Notes under the pieces: model-generated
Told to the model about the DNA's origin: nothing
Databases searched by the model: none
Seen by the model: the letters and a program-made list of their open reading frames with translations, nothing else
DNA from: Caulobacteraceae bacterium
GTDB taxonomy: Bacteria > Pseudomonadota > Alphaproteobacteria > Caulobacterales > Caulobacteraceae
Length of the DNA: 5,532 bases
Assembly (NCBI GenBank): GCA_028291305.1
Contig: JAQGII010000429.1
Span: 1 to 5,532 of the forward strand
Direction: 5' to 3'
Program-made: the position numbers and the translations under genes
Shown here: one piece after another, positions 3,761-5,532 of the stretch
Layout: every line of letters starts with the position of its first letter
Numbering within the stretch: the first letter of the stretch is position 1

Positions 3761-5532
3761 CTAGAACTTGGCCTTCAGCGTGACCTGGAAGCTGCGCGGG
3801 ACCTGGTACTGGGGCGCGTTGGCGCCACCGCCCTGGGCCGAGGTCAGGGCGAAGGCGGAGCTGCCGGGAAGCAGGGCCGACCCCTTGACGAGGGTCACCG
3901 CCTGGCTGTCGAACAGGTTCAGCACCTGGCCCTCGATGCTGTAGCGGCCCATGCGGTAGGTCACCGACAGATCGGCCTGGCTGTAGGACGGGATGAGGCC
4001 GGTCACGGGCGTCAGCGTGGCGTTGGCCGCGCAGATGCCGTTGGGCGCCGACGAGCACCTGGCGTTGATCAGGTATTGTGACCCGACGAACTTGTCGTTC
4101 AGCGTCACGATCAGGCTGTCGTCGGCCACCACCAGGTGGTCGTGTTGCAGCCGCACGCCCGCCGCCGCCGTCCAATGCGGCGTGCTGGTCAGTTGGTGGC
4201 CGTTGTACAGCGGGTTGCTGGCGTCGCCGTTGCCGACCGCGCTGTTGTCCGACCAGTTGGCGAACACGCTGAAGCCGTGCGGCAGGACATAGGCGCCCTG
4301 CAACTCGACGCCCTTGTAGATCGCCCCGCCGCTGTTGGTGTCGTAGGGCTGGCCGGTCACCGCGTCGGTGAACGATTGGATCTTATGCTTGAACACGATG
4401 TAGTAGATGTCGCCGTCGAGCGACAGGTTGTTCAGGTTGAATACGCTGCCGATCTGGTAATTGGTCGATTCCTGCGGCTGGATCTTGGTTTGGCTCAGGC
4501 TGCCGACATAGAGGTTGCCGATGTTGGGGATCAGGAAGCCCTGCGCGTACTGGGCGTAGGCCGACCAGTTGTTCTGGATCCGGTAGTTGGCGGTGAGGAA
4601 CGGCAGGGTCTTGGTGAATACCTGGTCCGTCTGCAGGGGCTGCGAGCCGTTGGCGAGCTTTTCGATGGGCGCGTTCAGCGACAGATCCCAATGCAGGTAT
4701 TTGATGCCCGGCGTGATCGTCAGCTTGTCGGTCGGCTTCCATTCGAACTGGGCGAAGGGCTGATATTGGGTCCAGCCCGAGAACTCGATGTACTGGTCGT
4801 TCAGCGGAACCTGGACATAGACGCCTGACGGGCCGGGCAGCTTGGCCGCCTTTTCGCGGTAGTCCGGCTGCCAGTTCAGCACGTTGATGTCGACGATGTA
4901 GCGGTAGCTGTCGGCCCGTTCGTAGAGCGAGCCGACCGTGAGCTTGCCGAAGGCGAAGGTCTTGGTGAACTTGGCGATGTCGCCGGTGACGACGTACTCG
5001 TTCTTCTTGCTGTAGCCGGGGATGCCGGGCGTCTGGAGCTTGGAGCTGTAGCCCGCCCCAGGCGCAGGATAGGGCCCCTGGACCGGCGTGACGAAGTTCG
5101 CGGACGGCCCGGCCAGGTTGTTGGCGCCGGACTCCGTGTCGTTGTCGTAGCCGTAGCTGTAGAGGGTGTTGTCGAAACCGAAACCGGCTCCGATCTCTCC
5201 GGCGGCCTTTACGTACTCGAAGTTGGTCTGCTTCCGCGCCCAGTTGTATTTGTAGTAGTCCTGCAACGACGGGTCGTTGCCGAGCGAGAAATTCTTTCCG
5301 AACTGCTCGAGTTGGGCGACGCTCGCGTCACCGATATCCGACTTGTTGTAGAGATAGAAGGTGTGGGTGTAGAGCGCAGTCAGGGTGATCTTGTCGGTCA
5401 GCGGGACGCTGCCCTTGACCATCTGGGTGTTGCCGTGGGTGAAGTTGTTGGTCAGGTAGCCGGTGGACGACAGCTCCTGGAAGTTGACCAGGAACTTGGC
5501 GCCGTGCAGTTGGCTGACTTCGCCGCTCTGCA
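3761..5532 (-). CDS. TonB-dependent outer-membrane receptor, C-terminal part (partial)
   Basis: Outer-membrane beta-barrel that imports a ligand using TonB-ExbBD energy. The frame is open from the right edge to the TAG at 3761-3763. About 590 residues are visible, and the true N-terminus with signal peptide, TonB box and most or all of the plug lies outside. An internal ATG at 5420-5422 is not the start: the 36 codons before it stay open and read as barrel sequence (SSTGYLTNNFTHGNTQ). The rest shows alternating aromatic strands and Gly/Asn/Ser loops. The late strand VLNLFD is typical of TonB receptors, and the C-terminus RSFQVTLKAKF ends in the Phe recognized by the BAM machinery. Two cysteines eight codons apart (4055-4057 and 4031-4033) probably form a disulfide in a late extracellular loop. 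Ligand not identifiable; the downstream phosphatase and PepSY protein suggest a phosphorylated or iron-containing compound. Confidence 0.93.
   Translation of the reverse strand, partial: QSGEVSQLHGAKFLVNFQELSSTGYLTNNFTHGNTQMVKGSVPLTDKITLTALYTHTFYLYNKSDIGDASVAQLEQFGKNFSLGNDPSLQDYYKYNWARKQTNFEYVKAAGEIGAGFGFDNTLYSYGYDNDTESGANNLAGPSANFVTPVQGPYPAPGAGYSSKLQTPGIPGYSKKNEYVVTGDIAKFTKTFAFGKLTVGSLYERADSYRYIVDINVLNWQPDYREKAAKLPGPSGVYVQVPLNDQYIEFSGWTQYQPFAQFEWKPTDKLTITPGIKYLHWDLSLNAPIEKLANGSQPLQTDQVFTKTLPFLTANYRIQNNWSAYAQYAQGFLIPNIGNLYVGSLSQTKIQPQESTNYQIGSVFNLNNLSLDGDIYYIVFKHKIQSFTDAVTGQPYDTNSGGAIYKGVELQGAYVLPHGFSVFANWSDNSAVGNGDASNPLYNGHQLTSTPHWTAAAGVRLQHDHLVVADDSLIVTLNDKFVGSQYLINARCSSAPNGICAANATLTPVTGLIPSYSQADLSVTYRMGRYSIEGQVLNLFDSQAVTLVKGSALLPGSSAFALTSAQGGGANAPQYQVPRSFQVTLKAKF

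Noticed and set aside
2746..3783. Long plus-strand open frame (345 codons) opposite the phosphatase and PepSY genes
   Set aside because: It is Arg/Gly-rich, matches no family I know, and lies antisense to two genes with clear motifs; long antisense frames are expected in GC-rich DNA.
4136..4828. Plus-strand open frame (230 codons) opposite the TonB-dependent receptor
   Set aside because: Its Val/Arg/Gly-rich composition mirrors receptor codons read backwards; the receptor frame is clearly real, ending in a canonical C-terminal Phe.

Overview
This GC-rich window looks like the chromosome of a Caulobacterales alphaproteobacterium (Caulobacter, Phenylobacterium or a relative). The main evidence is a full-length PopZ polar organizer gene next to valS. 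All protein genes lie on the minus strand; the only plus-strand gene is a tRNA.

Left part (1-1929), in transcription order: a short, divergent protein-L-isoaspartate methyltransferase-family gene (1742-1176), popZ (1047-541), and the first 153 codons of valS (459-1, running off the left edge). This is the known alphaproteobacterial block pcm - tolC - popZ - valS, but with no tolC between pcm and popZ. In its place is a 128-base spacer carrying three back-to-back inverted repeats. The methyltransferase lacks the glycine-rich SAM-binding motif I. A nested palindrome (1823-1865) lies between its start and the tRNA.

Middle (1930-2417): a complete tRNA-Cys(GCA) with encoded CCA, followed by about 410 bases without an intact gene. 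On the minus strand this stretch holds what I read as a decayed, frameshifted C-terminal end of a uroporphyrinogen-III C-methyltransferase (SUMT), plus short direct repeats beside the tRNA.

Right part (2418-5532): a three-gene cluster on the minus strand. It consists of a TonB-dependent outer-membrane receptor (at least 590 residues, N-terminus beyond the right edge), a secreted class A-type PAP2 acid phosphatase with all three catalytic motifs, and a small PepSY-associated membrane protein starting 10 bases after the phosphatase stop. A stem-loop with a short T-tract separates receptor from phosphatase. The inferred job is capture of a phosphorylated or iron-phosphate ligand at the outer membrane with periplasmic dephosphorylation; the ligand cannot be read from the sequence. 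I found no CRISPR array, insertion sequence or phage gene.
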